64,000 bases of DNA. Origin: PALSA-894 sp049698215. GTDB lineage: Bacteria; Pseudomonadota; Alphaproteobacteria; Rhizobiales; Xanthobacteraceae. Of this stretch, positions 26,132 through 34,320 are shown one piece after another. How positions within the stretch are numbered: position 1 is the first letter of the stretch; each line of letters starts with the position of its first letter. The position numbers and the translations under genes were made by a program. Location: positions 1 to 64,000 of the forward strand of contig JBAVXH010000428.1 of assembly GCA_049698215.1 (NCBI GenBank), in the 5' to 3' direction. The notes beneath the pieces are model-generated. The model had not been told where the DNA came from and made no database searches. It was given only the letters and a program-made list of their open reading frames with translations.

Positions 26132-27952
26132 TCACCGATTCACTCGGTTTAGTTCCGCGAGGACCAATGCCTCGGTTGCCTGATCCTTCGTCGCCAAGGT
26201 GCTGCTCGCCCCCTGGTCGTTTGGACCACTCGCAACGCAGCGCGCCATCGCGGTCGTGGTCGAATAGGTCCACGGAGCGGTTGGCTCCAAATCAATGCCG
26301 AGCCAAGCGTTCAGACTCTGGACGAGCAGCACAGCGCGCATCGAATCCAGACCGAGATCGGCCAACGCAATATCCGGGGAGTTCGTCGGCGGAGGCGTCT
26401 CCAGATTGTCGGCCAGCCAATCGAGAATCCAACGCTTCGCCGCCTCCTCGCTTACGTGCTTGCGCGTCCGGTTGAGCGTGCGATCCGCTGCTTGCTGACG
26501 CAGGACGCGCTTCAGGATCTTGCCCGTCGGACTCTTCGGTATCTCCTGCACGAAGCGAACGATGGCCGGCACCTTCACTTCCGCCATCCGCTGCCGGCAG
26601 TAGCGGCGAATCTCGTGTTCGGACGCCACGGCAGTTGGCCGCAGCACGATATCGGCGCGGACCTGCTCGCCAAGAAGCGGTTCGCGGATCCCGTAGACGG
26701 CAGCCTCGGCCACCGCCGGATGAGAGTGAAGAACGTTCTCCACTTCGGCCGGATAGACGTTGACCCCGCCCAAGATGACCATATCCGAGAGGCGATCTTC
26801 GACATAGAAATAACTATCGGCATCGCGCCTGCCGATATCGCCGGTGTGAAACCAGCCGCCGCGCATGACCAGTTCAGTTTCCTCGGGCCGGCCCCAATAG
26901 CCGAGCATCACATTGTGCCCGCGCACGACGATCTCGCCCTTCTCCCCCTCGGCGCATTCCGCGCCGCTCGCGGGATCGAGGATTTTCATTTCCACGCCGT
27001 CGATGGGCACGCCGATGGAGCCCGGCCGGTGATCGGACAGGTGATTGTAGGAAGCGAAGGGAGAAGTTTCCGAAAGACCGTAGCCCTGGAAGATCGGCGC
27101 TCCGAACATCTCCTGCCAGGCGCTCTCGATTTCGAGCGGGAGCGGTGCCGCGGCGGAAAACCAGTACCTTACCCCCGCGACTTCCTTCAGCGGACGCCGG
27201 GCCAGCAGCACGATGAAGTTGGCGGGCACGCCGAAAAACATCGTAACGCCGTGATCGGCGATGGAGCGCAGCACCTGTTCGAGATCGAACCGGCGGTGCA
27301 GCACGACCGCCGCGCCCGATTGCAGCATGGCGTTGAAAATCGCGTTCTGGCCGAAGCAGTGATAGAGCGGCAAAAACAGAATGCCGCGGTCGTCGGGACG
27401 AATGCCGAGATAACGCTGCTTGGCTTCGATATTCCGGACGACGTTGGAGTGAGAGAGCACCGCGCCCTTTGGGCGGCCGGTGGTGCCGGATGTGTAAACG
27501 ATCGCGGCGGGATCATGCGGCTGCATAGCCCGCGCGCCCGAGAGCGGCTCTGCCGCCATCAAGGTCGCGGCGAACGCCTCATCGCAGACGTAGACATGCT
27601 CCACCGACGCTGCCGAGAGGTTCTCGCGCAACTCCGGCATGGTCACGACCGCGCGCGCCTCACAATTTTTCAGAACATAGTGGAGCTCGTCGTACTTCCA
27701 TCCGGTGCTGATGGAAACCGCAATCGCGCCAAGCTTGAGAATCCCCAAATAGGCGATCGCAAACTCAGGCACATTCGGCAGGTAGAGCGCGATGCGATCG
27801 CCCGCAGACAAGCCGTCCCGGGCGAAGAGGCCTGCCGCTTGCGACGATCGCTCGTTCAGCTCCTTGTAGGTCCAGGTTTGCCTCTCGAACACCAACGCGA
27901 TGCGCTCCGGATGAGCACCCGCGCCGCGTTCGATGTGTTCGGCAATGTTCAT
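26132..27952 (-). CDS. AMP-dependent acyl/aryl ligase fused to a C-terminal carrier protein (starter loading)
   Basis: 606 aa. ANL-family motifs are VYTSGTTGRPKGAVLSHS (P-loop), GYGLSETSP, FHTGDIG and IPKSPTGKILKRVLR (Lys for the adenylation step). After a linker, residues ~505-575 form a carrier domain with LADLGLDSMRAVLL, in which Ser537 is the phosphopantetheine site. Such ligase-carrier fusions activate a carboxylic acid and hold it as a thioester for a synthase. The start overlaps the MIO-lyase stop (ATGA), and the PKS follows 25 bp later. The natural reading is that it loads the arylacrylate made by the neighbouring lyase. The specific acid is inferred, not read. Confidence 0.92.
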   Translation of the reverse strand: MNIAEHIERGAGAHPERIALVFERQTWTYKELNERSSQAAGLFARDGLSAGDRIALYLPNVPEFAIAYLGILKLGAIAVSISTGWKYDELHYVLKNCEARAVVTMPELRENLSAASVEHVYVCDEAFAATLMAAEPLSGARAMQPHDPAAIVYTSGTTGRPKGAVLSHSNVVRNIEAKQRYLGIRPDDRGILFLPLYHCFGQNAIFNAMLQSGAAVVLHRRFDLEQVLRSIADHGVTMFFGVPANFIVLLARRPLKEVAGVRYWFSAAAPLPLEIESAWQEMFGAPIFQGYGLSETSPFASYNHLSDHRPGSIGVPIDGVEMKILDPASGAECAEGEKGEIVVRGHNVMLGYWGRPEETELVMRGGWFHTGDIGRRDADSYFYVEDRLSDMVILGGVNVYPAEVENVLHSHPAVAEAAVYGIREPLLGEQVRADIVLRPTAVASEHEIRRYCRQRMAEVKVPAIVRFVQEIPKSPTGKILKRVLRQQAADRTLNRTRKHVSEEAAKRWILDWLADNLETPPPTNSPDIALADLGLDSMRAVLLVQSLNAWLGIDLEPTAPWTYSTTTAMARCVASGPNDQGASSTLATKDQATEALVLAELNRVNR

Positions 27953-29649
27953 GCGTAGAACTCCCGCAGATCCGACAGCACGGGGCCGAACGACTGCGCG
28001 ATTGGACCATCGCTCTCAAGATCCTCGACGATGGCGGAGATGTACTCGTCCAGCGACTGATCCCCGTCGTCCCAAACGTAGGGGCGCGCTCGCCCCGGTT
28101 TCACGCCGGTGACCTGCTTAACCGCTTCATATGTCGTTCGTGTTGCATCGGAGAGCGTTTCGCGGGCGTCATAATGGTGGAATTGTGCAAACGTCCGCAG
28201 GTCGGCTGCCTGGACGCCGAAGATCAATCCCGCCGCCAGATAGAGGCGGAAGGTGTCGAGTGACTCGCGCGCGAGAACCGCCGAGCCCAGGCCCTGGCTG
28301 TTGACGTTCTGATTGAACTGCTCGGCATGGGTCGGGAACCGGTCCGCGATCGAGTTTCCGAAGAATGACAGTCGCGGCGCCAAAGAATTCAGAGTGATCT
28401 GTAGCGCCTTAAGACCAGTGTTGACCGGCTGCTGCACGTTGCCGACCAGCGAGGGCGGGAGCCCATTGCTGAATTCCGGCGCGACCACGAGCGCAATCTG
28501 CGCGTCCAAATGCTTGGCCAGCATGCCGAGATGATAGCGCAGCTGGTCCATGCCGACGCCGATGTATTGCCCCAGAAAGTTGCCGCCGTGATAGGCAATG
28601 CCTGCTTCCGCATCGATCAGCGGATTATCCGTCGCCGAGTTCCCCTCGACTTCGATCTGGGCCCCGATGGCGATCAGCCCGTCGACGATGGGCCCAAGAA
28701 ATTGCGGCAAGCAGCGCAGCGAGTATCGGTCCTGAATAAGTTCACCGGGCGCACGGCCGCGATCGGTCCCGCTCCCGCGGACTAGTTTCGAGCCGTGCAG
28801 CAGTTGCAGCATCTGTTGAGCGGCCCAGCGCTGGCCTGGATGTGGCTTGAGCCGATGCACGAACGGCGCAAAGGACTCGGTCGAGGCACGCAAGGCCTGT
28901 GCCAGGAGGGCGTGAAGGCACAACGTCCCGGCCAGGAATTTGTGTGTGTCAGAGATACAGTTGGCGGCGACGCCCGTCATCACCGAGGTACCGTTCATCA
29001 TCGCCAGCGCTTCTTTCGCCTCCAGAGGAAGCGGCGAAAGGCCGAGGCGCTCGAGCGCGACCAGCGCGTCGATTTCCTCGCCATCGTCGTCGACGCGATA
29101 GCCCGGCGCGAGACCACAGATCGCACCCGTGACGTAGGCGAGCGGCACTAGATCGCCGCTCGCGCCGATCGAGCCATGCGCCCGCACGCGCGGCGTAACG
29201 TTCTCGTTCAAAAAGAGGATCAGCCGTTCGATCAATTCCAGGCGAACGCCCGAGGCGCCCCAGAGCAGCGCATTGGCGCGCAACAGCATCGCGGCCCGGA
29301 CGTCCTCGTTGCTGAGAAAATTCCCCGCGCCGGTCCGATGGGACAGCGGCAAATTGTTTTGCAGCGCGGCCGCCGAAGTGGATGGCACGGCGAGGTTGGC
29401 CATGCCGCCGAACAGCGTCGTGATCCCGTAGATCGGCTGACCGCGGCGCACCGCGTCCTCAACGAAGGCGCGCGATGCAGCGATTCTGTTCAGAACGATG
29501 GGATCGTCGGTGAGCCTGACGCTGGACCGCTGGCGGGCGACGCGCAGCATGTCATCGAGCGACAAGCCCTGACCGCGCAGGACAACAGCCTCACGTTCGC
29601 CGCGAGACGGCCAGCGAGCAGCTTCTGCGTCCGAGGTGGCCACAGCCAT
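27949..29649 (-). CDS. MIO-dependent aromatic amino acid ammonia-lyase or 2,3-aminomutase
   Basis: 566 aa. The MIO-forming triad Ala-Ser-Gly is in HGSIGASGDLVPLAY (163-165). The catalytic Tyr loop is PIYGITTLFGGM (Tyr74), and further family blocks are MNGTSVMTG and DNPLID. The selectivity position reads SH (103-104, in LPLSHRTGAG), as in histidine ammonia-lyases, and not the HL of TAL or FL of PAL. Its cluster setting points to specialised metabolism, not histidine degradation, since no hut genes are nearby. The enzyme would turn an aromatic amino acid into an arylacrylate, or into the beta-amino acid if it is an aminomutase. It probably starts the pathway and is coupled to the starter ligase by ATGA overlap. 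Confidence 0.9.
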   Translation of the reverse strand: MAVATSDAEAARWPSRGEREAVVLRGQGLSLDDMLRVARQRSSVRLTDDPIVLNRIAASRAFVEDAVRRGQPIYGITTLFGGMANLAVPSTSAAALQNNLPLSHRTGAGNFLSNEDVRAAMLLRANALLWGASGVRLELIERLILFLNENVTPRVRAHGSIGASGDLVPLAYVTGAICGLAPGYRVDDDGEEIDALVALERLGLSPLPLEAKEALAMMNGTSVMTGVAANCISDTHKFLAGTLCLHALLAQALRASTESFAPFVHRLKPHPGQRWAAQQMLQLLHGSKLVRGSGTDRGRAPGELIQDRYSLRCLPQFLGPIVDGLIAIGAQIEVEGNSATDNPLIDAEAGIAYHGGNFLGQYIGVGMDQLRYHLGMLAKHLDAQIALVVAPEFSNGLPPSLVGNVQQPVNTGLKALQITLNSLAPRLSFFGNSIADRFPTHAEQFNQNVNSQGLGSAVLARESLDTFRLYLAAGLIFGVQAADLRTFAQFHHYDARETLSDATRTTYEAVKQVTGVKPGRARPYVWDDGDQSLDEYISAIVEDLESDGPIAQSFGPVLSDLREFYA

Positions 29650-29787
29650 TGGATTGCACGTGATGAGTAGAAAATGTCCGATTGCATCCTAGCATCAGTT
29701 GAATCCGGATTCCAAGCCTGCAGCTACGCAATGCTGATCAGACGAGCTGCGGCACGCCATCGCTTCGACATCGGAACTCGATTTTGC

Positions 29788-30306
29788 TCAAGCCGGTTGC
29801 CGGCCTGTCAGAAGGCGCTGAATGAATCGAACCGGCGGAGGGATAAGGAACTCGCGAATGATCTGCGCCAGATCGAAAAAAGCACGCACTTCTAGAATGC
29901 GACCATTGTGCATGTAGATCAGATCGCACCCCTCAACGTCGATCACCACGCCAAGCGGCGGAATGCCATGAAAATAGCCATCTTGGGTGCCGGTCATCCG
30001 GAACCGAAGCGCCACTCGGTTCCCTTCCGATATTCGATCTAGCTCAACGAAGTGCTTGTTAGAGAAGGCCATCCTGGTCTCCTCCAGAAATGTCCGAAAT
30101 CCGCTCTGATCGACCCCGTGCAAGGTCGACGGTCCTCGGAATACGAAATCCGGCGCCAGGATTTCGTCCGCCCTGCTGAAGTCGCCTCGATTGAGTAGCT
30201 CATCGAAATAACGATCCACCAATACGCGGTGTGGAATGCTCTGCTGCGTCGGCGGCGCCGGTTGGACCGCAGTTCCTGCGAGGAAATCGTTCGGGGGATT
30301 TTCCAT
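29788..30306 (-). CDS. SnoaL-like/nuclear transport factor 2-fold protein
   Basis: 172 aa. The core (HRVLVDRYFDELLNRGDFSR…FRGPSTLHGVDQSGFRTFLEE) and the downstream block DGYFHGIPPLG…IYMHNGRI match SnoaL-like polyketide cyclase/ketosteroid isomerase-fold proteins. The first ~22 residues are Pro/Gln-rich and probably flexible. It is the first minus-strand gene of the cluster, separated by 138 bp from the lyase, a gap in which I see no gene or clear signal. The NTF2 fold serves cyclases, isomerases, hydratases and non-catalytic proteins, so its chemistry is open; a role in double-bond or ring chemistry of the product is reasonable inference. Confidence 0.75.
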   Translation of the reverse strand: MENPPNDFLAGTAVQPAPPTQQSIPHRVLVDRYFDELLNRGDFSRADEILAPDFVFRGPSTLHGVDQSGFRTFLEETRMAFSNKHFVELDRISEGNRVALRFRMTGTQDGYFHGIPPLGVVIDVEGCDLIYMHNGRILEVRAFFDLAQIIREFLIPPPVRFIQRLLTGRQPA

Positions 30307-30495
30307 CGACGTCGCTCACGCGTTCGAATGACGCGTTCGCCGCGTCCTTGTGCCTCGACAAGCTAGCTCATCGTGGCCTACAGTAGAACAACGAAAGGTG
30401 GTGTCAGCGGAAATTAGGGCTGCGACCTACGAGCCCGGACGTAGGAGCGCGAGCTAGCGCGGCGAGAATTGCCGCAAGCTGTACCTGAAGTTGCG
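30307..30495. promoter_or_regulatory. Divergent intergenic region of the biosynthetic cluster
   Basis: 189 bp between the minus-strand SnoaL-like gene and the plus-strand aminotransferase. It must hold the promoters of both transcription units. It contains the 8-bp palindrome AGCTAGCT near 30360 and a G/A-rich tract near 30400-30420. No confident -35/-10 pair or known operator could be assigned by eye. Confidence 0.4.
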
Positions 30496-31725
30496 ATGGC
30501 GGTTCCAGCGCTCAATCATCCTGCGATTAGTCCGCCGCCGGGGCACGCCATTGATTCCGGCAGCAAGTCGGCCGCGGAAAGCTGGCAAACAATCAAAGAT
30601 CAAATCCGCATTGTCCGCGCCGAGAATGATCTGCTTTTCGATGAGCAGGACAGGGAACTCGTCGACCTGTTTTCCGGAAACGGAACTGTATGGCTCGGTC
30701 ACAAGAACCGCAGGATTAATGCGCGCGTCGCGCATCAACTCGATCAAGTCTGGATCACTGGCGGGCTGGAAACCACAGTCCGCCGCGAGGCCGTCGCTGC
30801 GATCGAGCGCTTCATTCCGGCCTCGCACAAAGTCGCAGCGCTCTATTCGACCGGGATGGAGGCGTCCGAATTTGCCATCCGGATGGCGCGCGTCATCACC
30901 GGCAAGCCGGGCGTCGTCGGATTCGAGAAATCGATGCATGGCAAGTCGCTCGCGACCGCGTTCCTTGGCTGGGATAACCACGATGGCGTCATGCTTCCCC
31001 AGTTCCATCGGCTGCCCTATCTGCCGGCCCTCTCCGAGCCGGACATTCTGGAGCGGCTGGAAACGACACTGCGTCTTCATCCGATTTCGCTGGTGTTCAT
31101 CGAGCCGCTTCAGGGCACCGGTGGCGGCTATTCTGCTTCGGATGATTTCTATCGGACCGTGTTCCGGTTGTGCGAGCAGCATGGCGCACTTCTCGCCTTC
31201 GACGAGATCCTCACGGGGTTCTATCGCACCGGAACGCCGTTCTATTTTTCGAGGCTCGGCTTCACGCCGCATCTGCTGCTTCTCGGGAAGGGGATCGGCA
31301 ACGGCTTCCCGGTCTCCAGCGTCGCGGTCGACCGCCGCTATAGCGTGTTGCCGCAAATGCTGCCGGGCAGCACTTATGCGGGAAACCCGCTCGCAGCGGC
31401 AGCCGTGGTGGCGACTCTCGGCGAGCTCGATCAGGCAAGTCCACTCGAGAAGGTTCGCGTCATCGAACGCACCATTACCGAAGCGATCCTGCCGCTCGCT
31501 CGACTTGGTTTGGCGGCCCGCGGCTGCGGAGCCATGTGGATCATCGAGCTGCCGCCCGAGTCAGACGCGCAGAGCATTGCACTGAAACTCTACACCCGCG
31601 GCATCTTTGCCAGTTACGCCGGACGGATTCTGCGCCTGCTTCCGGCACTCACGATCGCGCCCCAACGCTTGTCAGACGCGTGCGGCGTCGTACAGCAGGT
31701 GCTCGGAGAAGTCTATGCGGCCTGA
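30496..31725 (+). CDS. Class III PLP-dependent aminotransferase
   Basis: 409 aa from ATG at 30496 (GAAG upstream); a TTG at 30469 would add nine residues. Family features are the Gly-rich NGTVWLGHKN segment, YSTGMEASEFAIRMAR, the PLP-phosphate turn FEKSMHGKS, FIEPLQGTGGGY, the PLP-ring Asp in AFDEILTGFYRTG, and the Schiff-base Lys in LLLGKGIGNGFP. Class III enzymes act on omega-amines, acyl aldehydes or ketones, or glutamate-1-semialdehyde. It is the first gene of a plus-strand trio divergent from the synthase operon and overlaps the next gene by 11 bp. It could aminate a keto or aldehyde intermediate of the product; this is inference from location. Confidence 0.88.
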   Translation: MAVPALNHPAISPPPGHAIDSGSKSAAESWQTIKDQIRIVRAENDLLFDEQDRELVDLFSGNGTVWLGHKNRRINARVAHQLDQVWITGGLETTVRREAVAAIERFIPASHKVAALYSTGMEASEFAIRMARVITGKPGVVGFEKSMHGKSLATAFLGWDNHDGVMLPQFHRLPYLPALSEPDILERLETTLRLHPISLVFIEPLQGTGGGYSASDDFYRTVFRLCEQHGALLAFDEILTGFYRTGTPFYFSRLGFTPHLLLLGKGIGNGFPVSSVAVDRRYSVLPQMLPGSTYAGNPLAAAAVVATLGELDQASPLEKVRVIERTITEAILPLARLGLAARGCGAMWIIELPPESDAQSIALKLYTRGIFASYAGRILRLLPALTIAPQRLSDACGVVQQVLGEVYAA

Positions 31726-32887
31726 GCCGGACGGCGCGCCCAAGCTGATGTTCGTGCTCAACGCGGCTTTCGGCGAATTGTTCAACGCCATGTACATGGT
31801 GACGGGCTGCGGCTTCCGCAGCTGCTTTGCGATGCGCGACCCGTTGTATTCACTCAACCGTGACACATTGCCGGGTGCAAGCTACCGCTTCGAGGGCCTC
31901 GCCGATCTGCTAGCACTCGTCGACCAGGAAGAGCCTGACGTCGTCTGCCTGTTCTCGGGCTATCTCTACGCCGGTGACAAGATCATTGGCTTCGATGAAC
32001 TCGCCAATCTGCTGACCTATCTCGAAAAGCGCGGTATCAAGGCGGTCACAAGCGATCCATTTCTCGGGCTGGTGTCGCGGCTGCCTCCGCTCGACTTGAA
32101 CAGTCCAGTCGGTCAAGTTCTCGGGCTTCCGATCCGTCTGATCGGAGAGTCGATCGTCGGCTCCATGTTCTCGTATTTCATGAGAGCGCGGCTCGTTTTG
32201 CAGGATTTGCCTCACGTTTATGTCGTGGATCCCGACGAGCATGGCGTCACCGCCCTGCCGTTCTACAATCCGAACATCCGCCGCAACGCGGAGCAGATGG
32301 ACCTGCCGCGCGGGCCGGCGGCAAGCCTCTGCGCCGAGCCTTACTGGTTGTTCGTTCTCACCTCCGACTACAAAAACCAAATCAAACCAGATGGCGCGGA
32401 CGCCGTTCACGCTCGCGTTGCGCGTAAGCTGCAAGAAACAATGAACGAAGGCCGTCGCGCCGTCTTGATGGCGCCAGCGGCGTGCGTCGCAGCCCTTGAG
32501 AACGAGGCCACGCTGAAAGAGTGCTTATTCATCCAGAACTGCGATTACGATCGGTTCATGGCGCTCCTGCTCGGAGCGGAGTATGCATTCTACTGGAACA
32601 TCTTTTCCGCTTCGGTCATCGCCCGTGTGCTCAATCGTCTGCCGACTTTCTTCTTTGCCGCCGGCCATATTGCCGACGAGAACCAGATCATGTTCGACAA
32701 AGGCATGAGCCGCTACTATTGCAATGCCCGGCCAACGTACCTGCCTCGCGAAGATCGCCTGACGACAGCCTCGCTGTCCGGTTTGGCGCTCGCGCAGGAA
32801 GAACAACTGTTCAGGCCGTTTTTGGAGAACGTGCAGCATCTGCCGACGCCGGACGTGCTGGTGCGAAACCTTCTGGCCCAACGGTAA
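31715..32887 (+). CDS. Unrecognised protein, possibly glycosyltransferase-like
   Basis: 390 aa from ATG at 31715, with GGAGAA 4 nt upstream, beginning inside the aminotransferase gene. I do not recognise the family with confidence. It opens with a beta-strand-like LMFVLNAAFGELFNAMYM and has alternating hydrophobic strands and helices (VCLFSGYLYAG…LTYLEKRGIKAVTSDP, …VYVVDPDEHG…, LFVLTSDYKNQ, AVLMAPAACVAAL, FAAGHIADENQ). These suggest a Rossmann-like two-lobe protein, perhaps GT-B. No transmembrane span or signal peptide is apparent. It sits between an aminotransferase and an acyltransferase, so a sugar- or amine-modifying step is possible. Length and order suggest a true gene; function is unassigned. 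Confidence 0.7.
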   Translation: MRPEPDGAPKLMFVLNAAFGELFNAMYMVTGCGFRSCFAMRDPLYSLNRDTLPGASYRFEGLADLLALVDQEEPDVVCLFSGYLYAGDKIIGFDELANLLTYLEKRGIKAVTSDPFLGLVSRLPPLDLNSPVGQVLGLPIRLIGESIVGSMFSYFMRARLVLQDLPHVYVVDPDEHGVTALPFYNPNIRRNAEQMDLPRGPAASLCAEPYWLFVLTSDYKNQIKPDGADAVHARVARKLQETMNEGRRAVLMAPAACVAALENEATLKECLFIQNCDYDRFMALLLGAEYAFYWNIFSASVIARVLNRLPTFFFAAGHIADENQIMFDKGMSRYYCNARPTYLPREDRLTTASLSGLALAQEEQLFRPFLENVQHLPTPDVLVRNLLAQR

Positions 32888-32893
32888 CGGTTC

Positions 32894-33553
32894 ATGAGCC
32901 CGCTGATCATCTTCGGCGCGAGCGGCTTCGCCGAAATGGCGCATTATTACTTCGAGCGCGACAGCCAATACACCGTGGCCGCTTTTACGGTCGACGCGGC
33001 CTTCTTGAAGGAAGCGACATTCCAAGGCCTGCCCGTGATCGCCTTCGAGGAGCTCGAGACCAGATTTCCTCCCGAAACAGTGACCTTGTTCATCGCAATG
33101 GGAATTCAGAAGGTGAACCGGCTGCGTGCACAAAAAGTAGCTGACAGCGAAGCACGAGGCTATCGGCTGGCCAGCTATCTGAGCTCGAAAGCGAAGGTCG
33201 CCGATGACCTTGCCCTCCATCCCAACAGTTTCGTCATGGAAGAAGCATACCTGCAGCCCCACGTCACGGTGGGGCGAAATTCGATCATCTGGCCGAGATC
33301 GACCATCGGGTTTCGAAGTCGCATTGGCGATCACTGCTGGATCGTGGGGGCGACCCTCGGTGAGTCCGTGACCGTAGGTGACTACACATTCGTCGGCCTT
33401 AGCGCGACGATCGCGCCATCGCGTACGATCGGCGCCAGCAACGTGATCGGGGCCGGAGCAGTCGTGCTAGAGGACACGCAAGACGACTCGATCTACAGGG
33501 CTCAGGCGAGCGAGCGAGCGCGGGTGCCTAGCCATCGCCTGCGCCGGATTTAG
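32894..33553 (+). CDS. NeuD/PglD-like sugar O-/N-acyltransferase
   Basis: 219 aa, 6 bp after the previous gene. The N-terminal Rossmann-type region starts LIIFGASGFAEMAHYYF, as in NeuD/PglD-family acetyltransferases. The C-terminal half (residues ~100-215) is a left-handed beta-helix of hexapeptide repeats (VGRNSIIWPRSTIG, IGDHCWIVGATLGE, VGDYTFVGLSATI, IGASNVIGAGAVV). PglD-type enzymes acetylate an amino-sugar amine made by an aminotransferase, and an aminotransferase lies two genes upstream. That enzyme is class III, not the DegT type usually paired with PglD, so the same logic is only suggestive. Confidence 0.82.
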   Translation: MSPLIIFGASGFAEMAHYYFERDSQYTVAAFTVDAAFLKEATFQGLPVIAFEELETRFPPETVTLFIAMGIQKVNRLRAQKVADSEARGYRLASYLSSKAKVADDLALHPNSFVMEEAYLQPHVTVGRNSIIWPRSTIGFRSRIGDHCWIVGATLGESVTVGDYTFVGLSATIAPSRTIGASNVIGAGAVVLEDTQDDSIYRAQASERARVPSHRLRRI

Positions 33554-33567
33554 AGCGGGCGATCTGC

Positions 33568-34290
33568 TCAATTCGGTATCAACAGCAGGCTGCCCAGCGC
33601 GCCGCATGCCAAGCCAAGCGCCGCGCCGGCCAACAGGTCGGTTGCATAGTGGTGTACGAGGAGAATCCGCACCCCTCCAATGAGACACCAGACGGCAAAC
33701 AAGCCGGGCCCGAGCTGCGGGAATGCCAACGCGCACGGGAGGAAGACCGCAGCTGCGGTCATGGCGTGCCCGCTCGGGCACGAATATTTGTCGAGCGGGA
33801 GAGCCGAGACAGTCAGGGTCGCGTCGGTCTCGAAAGGTCGCTGTCGTCCCACATATCGTTTTACGAATGGGAAGACCGCGTGCGCGAGAAGCCCCGACAA
33901 TGTCGCGGCCAGTATCGGTATGATCGCGCGGCGTCCGGCGGCGGCGACGAGCACAAGCGCCAACAGTGGATAGATCCAGCCGTCGCCCAGTCTGTTGACG
34001 AACAGCGCAAGTCTCAATACGGCCGGTCGCGATCCATGCCGCGCGACTCCACGGACAAGCCGCAATTCAAGCGGATCAATTCGCGCGAACACGCGCTGGA
34101 GATAGGCGGGCGACCGCCTTCCGGCAGTTGCCTCCAAAGCCTCGGGGGGCGCGTCAATGTCTCGAACCTCAGGAGCCATCGCGTTTTGGTCCGTCGCCGG
34201 CGCGACGAATACAGGCTCACCGTGAAGCGCCGGTGACATCTCCGAATGATGGTCAATATCAATAGTCGTTCTTGAATCTGCTACGATCAT
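33568..34290 (-). CDS. PAP2-family membrane phosphatase
   Basis: 240 aa with several hydrophobic helices from about residue 90. The three phosphatase signature regions are present: KRYVGRQRPF (KxxxxxxRP), CPSGHAM (PSGH) and RILLVHHYATDLLAG (the SRxxxxxHxxxD region with Ser replaced by Val). The ~85-residue N-terminus is acidic, Pro/Ala-rich and probably cytoplasmic. Enzymes of this type remove phosphate from lipid phosphates such as phosphatidate or undecaprenyl diphosphate. It is convergent with the acyltransferase gene (14 bp apart) and divergent from the phosphopantetheinyl transferase gene. Its membership in the cluster is uncertain. Confidence 0.87.
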   Translation of the reverse strand: MIVADSRTTIDIDHHSEMSPALHGEPVFVAPATDQNAMAPEVRDIDAPPEALEATAGRRSPAYLQRVFARIDPLELRLVRGVARHGSRPAVLRLALFVNRLGDGWIYPLLALVLVAAAGRRAIIPILAATLSGLLAHAVFPFVKRYVGRQRPFETDATLTVSALPLDKYSCPSGHAMTAAAVFLPCALAFPQLGPGLFAVWCLIGGVRILLVHHYATDLLAGAALGLACGALGSLLLIPN

Positions 34291-34320
34291 GCTTCCGGCT
34301 CAAGGTACCAGCGTTCCTCG

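Noticed and set aside
27949..29649. Histidine ammonia-lyase of a hut operon
   Set aside because: The selectivity dyad SH is HAL-like, but no hutU, hutI or hutG gene is near and the gene is coupled to a ligase-carrier fusion, so specialised metabolism is more likely.
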